Shown in pieces: positions 15,366 through 17,673 of a stretch of DNA of 17,673 bases. Under the pieces are notes generated by a model. The model worked only from the letters and a program-made list of their open reading frames with translations, had not been told where the DNA came from and searched no databases. This DNA is from an uncultured Flavobacteriaceae bacterium (GTDB lineage: Bacteria; Bacteroidota; Bacteroidia; Flavobacteriales; Flavobacteriaceae): the NCBI GenBank assembly GCA_938041595.1, contig CALITN010000181.1, forward strand, positions 1 through 17,673. Reading direction: 5' to 3'. How positions within the stretch are numbered: position 1 is the first letter of the stretch; the number at the start of each line of letters is the position of its first letter. The position numbers were made by a program, and so were the translations under genes.

Positions 15366-15617
15366 TGAGTAGAAGCAACTTTTTGTTAAGAAAATCTTGC
15401 TGATATTTTTTTATTGCTTCATTAAATTAAAGTATAAAACAAGTAATTGATAGAATTGTTTCCAAGCACCATCAAAAGCCAGCTTTTCAGGTTGGATTTA
15501 TAGCAATAAATACTAATGGTGAAATAGGGAGTGTTTAGCATACATAAAGGATTCAATCATACTTATTATTAACAGGGAATTGTCCAGAATAAACCAGCGG
15601 AGTATTACTACCAATAA
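15365..15617 (+). pseudogene. Decayed, internally deleted N4-(beta-N-acetylglucosaminyl)-L-asparaginase (glycosylasparaginase)
   Basis: This is a remnant of an enzyme that cleaves GlcNAc from asparagine in N-glycopeptides. The ATG overlaps the lacI stop and reads MSRSNFLLRKSC, like a worn twin-arginine signal, then a TGA at 15401. In the same frame, after a TAA at 15428, come KQVIDRIVSK and FQVGFIAINTNGEIG. These match the C-terminal part of glycosylasparaginases (in the Elizabethkingia enzyme, as I remember it, EAVERIVK then IQVGFIALNKKGEYGAY). A one-base shift in the G-run at 15527-15529 then continues FSIHKGFNHTYY, a TAA at 15570, and QGIVQNKPAEYYYQ to a TAA at 15615. About 250 residues, including the catalytic Thr region, are missing between the two ends. 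The C-terminal identification is good; the N-terminal one is weaker. It fills most of the gap between lacI and the SGNH esterase. Confidence 0.7.
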
Positions 15618-15632
15618 GACGTTAAGATTCTG

Positions 15633-17673
15633 TTATTTTTTTTCTGTAATAAATGAGGAAGCAGGTAAACCTTCTTTGTTGAAGAGTGTTGCATTAAAAT
15701 AATTGGCCCAAGCATACCTCGCTTGGATAGGGGATTTTACTTTTTTTGAGAAGAGACGAACTGTGTTATTTATTATTTTGGCATTGGCAAAATAGAATTT
15801 TCCGTCTTCCCCGGCCAATTCAAATCCCGAAAGCTGGTATGGAGCATAAAGCTCAGATCCGCCAGTATCAAAATATAAAACTAAGTGCTGCTCTTCAATG
15901 GAAAACCCTTTATAGATTGGCCCCATTGGGATAATTTCTTTTTTCCCATAGTTTTTGTTCAAAGCGATATTAGCCAATCTCAGTCCTACATCCTGTTTGT
16001 TTGCTGGATGAATATCATGTTCTTCTCCAATATCAAGAGTTACGACCATGGCGGTATTGTTTACCTCCAAGGCCTTTCTTTGTGCATCACGAAGTGCGTA
16101 TGATTCTTCATGGTCTTTGTAGGTTCCACATGGGGCAATTTGAACAAAATAAAAAGGTAATTCAGCCCCCCAATGAGTTCTCCAATCTTCAATCATAGAG
16201 GTAAACAAAGACTTGTATTCTGAATGATTTTGGACATTACTCTCACCCTGATACCAAAGAATGCCTTTGATTGTAAAGGGAATTAAAGGTTTGATCATGC
16301 TTTCAAATAAAGTACTGTAGGCATTAGGATCTTGAATTATTCTTCCTTTTTTCAAAAAATTTTGTAGAGTATCATCTTTGTTGACTAACTCGTTGTAGGG
16401 TAGTGCGTGTTTTTGAAAATGTGAATCGAGGGAAAAAGCAATATGTTTGAATTTCAAAGGGCCTATATCCACTCGAATTTGTTCCTTGTCACTGCTGATA
16501 GATGCATTTCCTAAAAAGCCACCCTTACCCACGATATCAATTATACGCATGGCTAAGACATTCCCTCTTTTTTTTAAGAGCTCTTTTGGAATATCATAGG
16601 AACGATCTATGCAGCAAGCGATTGATTGTCCAACTAACTGACCATTGATATAAGTGTAATCTATATCATCAATCCCATCCTGGGCAGTAAACCTAAAGTT
16701 TAGATTAGGATCATTAACATCAAAAGTCTTTCGAATCCACAGAGCTCCATTTTCAGAAAATGTGTCGGGTTTAAAGACTTTTTCAAATGTAAATCTTGAA
16801 TTATCATCTTCGTCTAGAGGATATTGGGTCCATTGGCTATCATCAAAAAGTGGTTTTGTGAAATCAAGATCTTGCAAAGAAAAATTAAGCCATTCTTCAA
16901 CGCTTAACGGGTAGGGGTAGTTGTTTGAATTGAGGTAATCGCTGTTAGCGGCTTCAATTTTTTTATTCTGTTTCGAGATTTCTTTTTCTAGTGCTTTAAG
17001 CCCACCTTTTTTATGGATTTGAGAAGCTTCTTCTTGACTCAGAGGATTCTGAAGTAATTTATCTAAGCTAGTCCAGGCCTCTACTCTAGTTCCACCCCAT
17101 GAGGAATTCACTATACCCACAGGAATGTTGAGTGTTTCATTTAATTTACGAGCAAAAAAATAAGCAACGGCACTGAAATATTTTGCATTTTCAGGATTTG
17201 TACGCTTCCAGGAAGCATCATAAACAGATACTCCGTCAAGGTTTCGAGGCATATTAAACATTCTAATATCAGGATAGGAAGCATTTTGAATTTCCTGTTT
17301 ACTATTTTTAATTCGAGCAATCATAGGCCATTCCATGTTTGATTGACCAGAGGTAAACCACACTTCTCCAATAAGGATATCTTTTAGCACGATCTGTTGG
17401 TTTGTTGAAAAAAAGGAGAGGGTATAAGGGCCTCCATATTTGGGGGTAGGTAATTTAAGCATCCAACCTCCTGTAGAATCAATCTTACTTGAGCTGACTT
17501 GTCCCCATCCGGCCTCCACTATAATAGAATCTCCTGGGTTTCCTTTACCCCATAGATTTACTTTAGTTTCTTGTTGTAAAACCATATGATCGGAGAATAA
17601 CGGGTGTAGCTCGAGTTTCTGAGAAAAGCTTAGGAAGCCACTTAACAAAACAGTTAGTAAGAAGAAAATTTGC
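15633..17673 (-). CDS. Sialate O-acetylesterase-type SGNH esterase, 5' end beyond the window
   Basis: The protein is a predicted secreted carbohydrate O-deacetylase. The frame is open to the right edge: the last codons in the window read QIFFLLTVLLSGFLSFSQ, the core and cleavage region of a signal peptide, so the true ATG lies just outside. A TTG at 17648 is only an internal codon. Counting from that TTG, the SGNH blocks are GEVWFTSGQSNMEW (94-107, nucleophile Ser103), GIVNSSWGGTRVEAW (178-192), ILWYQGESN (463-471), and EEHDIHPANKQDVG (542-555, Asp545 and His547). Between blocks, residues about 250-400 form an inserted beta-sandwich resembling the sugar-binding domain of glycosidases (NGALWIRKTFDV, then DGIDDIDYTYINGQLVG). 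Substrates in this family include O-acetyl sialic acid and other acetylated sugars. It converges with lacI and the remnant gene, and is probably part of the same utilization locus. Confidence 0.93.
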   Translation of the reverse strand, partial: QIFFLLTVLLSGFLSFSQKLELHPLFSDHMVLQQETKVNLWGKGNPGDSIIVEAGWGQVSSSKIDSTGGWMLKLPTPKYGGPYTLSFFSTNQQIVLKDILIGEVWFTSGQSNMEWPMIARIKNSKQEIQNASYPDIRMFNMPRNLDGVSVYDASWKRTNPENAKYFSAVAYFFARKLNETLNIPVGIVNSSWGGTRVEAWTSLDKLLQNPLSQEEASQIHKKGGLKALEKEISKQNKKIEAANSDYLNSNNYPYPLSVEEWLNFSLQDLDFTKPLFDDSQWTQYPLDEDDNSRFTFEKVFKPDTFSENGALWIRKTFDVNDPNLNFRFTAQDGIDDIDYTYINGQLVGQSIACCIDRSYDIPKELLKKRGNVLAMRIIDIVGKGGFLGNASISSDKEQIRVDIGPLKFKHIAFSLDSHFQKHALPYNELVNKDDTLQNFLKKGRIIQDPNAYSTLFESMIKPLIPFTIKGILWYQGESNVQNHSEYKSLFTSMIEDWRTHWGAELPFYFVQIAPCGTYKDHEESYALRDAQRKALEVNNTAMVVTLDIGEEHDIHPANKQDVGLRLANIALNKNYGKKEIIPMGPIYKGFSIEEQHLVLYFDTGGSELYAPYQLSGFELAGEDGKFYFANAKIINNTVRLFSKKVKSPIQARYAWANYFNATLFNKEGLPASSFITEKK

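Noticed and set aside
15372..15420. GAAGCAA/TTGCTTC inverted repeat after lacI as its terminator
   Set aside because: The arms are 7 bases apart by a 35-base loop with no U-run after the right arm, and they fall inside the remnant gene.
17646..17648. TTG at 17648 as start of the SGNH esterase
   Set aside because: The frame stays open to the edge with hydrophobic signal-peptide residues before it, so the start lies beyond the window.
1..17673. CRISPR array, tRNA or rRNA genes, insertion sequences
   Set aside because: No regularly spaced repeats, no cloverleaf or rRNA-like stretches, and no transposase motifs were seen on either strand.

Overview
The window looks like a chromosome piece from a marine-type flavobacterium (Bacteroidota, Flavobacteriia). 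The evidence is a SusC/SusD pair, lipoprotein signals ending in L-x-S-C, almost no Shine-Dalgarno sequences, A-rich leaders, moderate to low GC, and a SulP/UspA pair of the kind seen in this group. This is inferred from gene content only; no ribosomal or other marker gene is present.

Left part (1-5786), all on the minus strand and read right to left: a tandem UspA stress protein, a SulP anion transporter with an extra C-terminal domain (overlapping uspA by 8 bases), an MBL-fold hydrolase of the YtnP type, a subtilisin-family (S8) lipoprotein peptidase, and the first 54 codons of an M1-type aminopeptidase cut by the window edge. Gaps are 43-58 bases, so these five genes could be one operon with its promoter near 5790-5960.

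Middle part (5968-14185), also minus strand, is a polysaccharide/glycoside utilization locus read right to left: SusC-type TonB receptor, SusD-type lipoprotein, a strong hairpin, a secreted alpha/beta-hydrolase esterase, a GMC-family FAD oxidoreductase with a four-cysteine cluster, and a gluconate 2-dehydrogenase subunit 3-like Tat lipoprotein. The last two look like an export-coupled glycoside dehydrogenase. With the esterase they suggest that the captured substrate is de-esterified and oxidised rather than simply hydrolysed. No glycoside hydrolase is seen in the window.

Right part (14186-17673): a divergently transcribed LacI-family regulator (plus strand) faces susC across a 175-base spacer that holds an A/T-rich dyad and a candidate Bacteroidota promoter. 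Directly after lacI, with its start codon overlapping the lacI stop (TAATG), is a decayed gene. I read it as an internally deleted N4-(beta-N-acetylglucosaminyl)-L-asparaginase. It converges on a minus-strand sialate O-acetylesterase-type SGNH esterase whose 5' end runs off the right edge. Esterases on both sides, the SusCD pair and the remnant glycosylasparaginase point to acetylated or N-linked glycan scavenging, but the substrate cannot be fixed from this window.

By eye, the SusCD-LacI-SGNH stretch is more AT-rich than the left operon. The lacI gene and its surroundings are the most AT-rich part.
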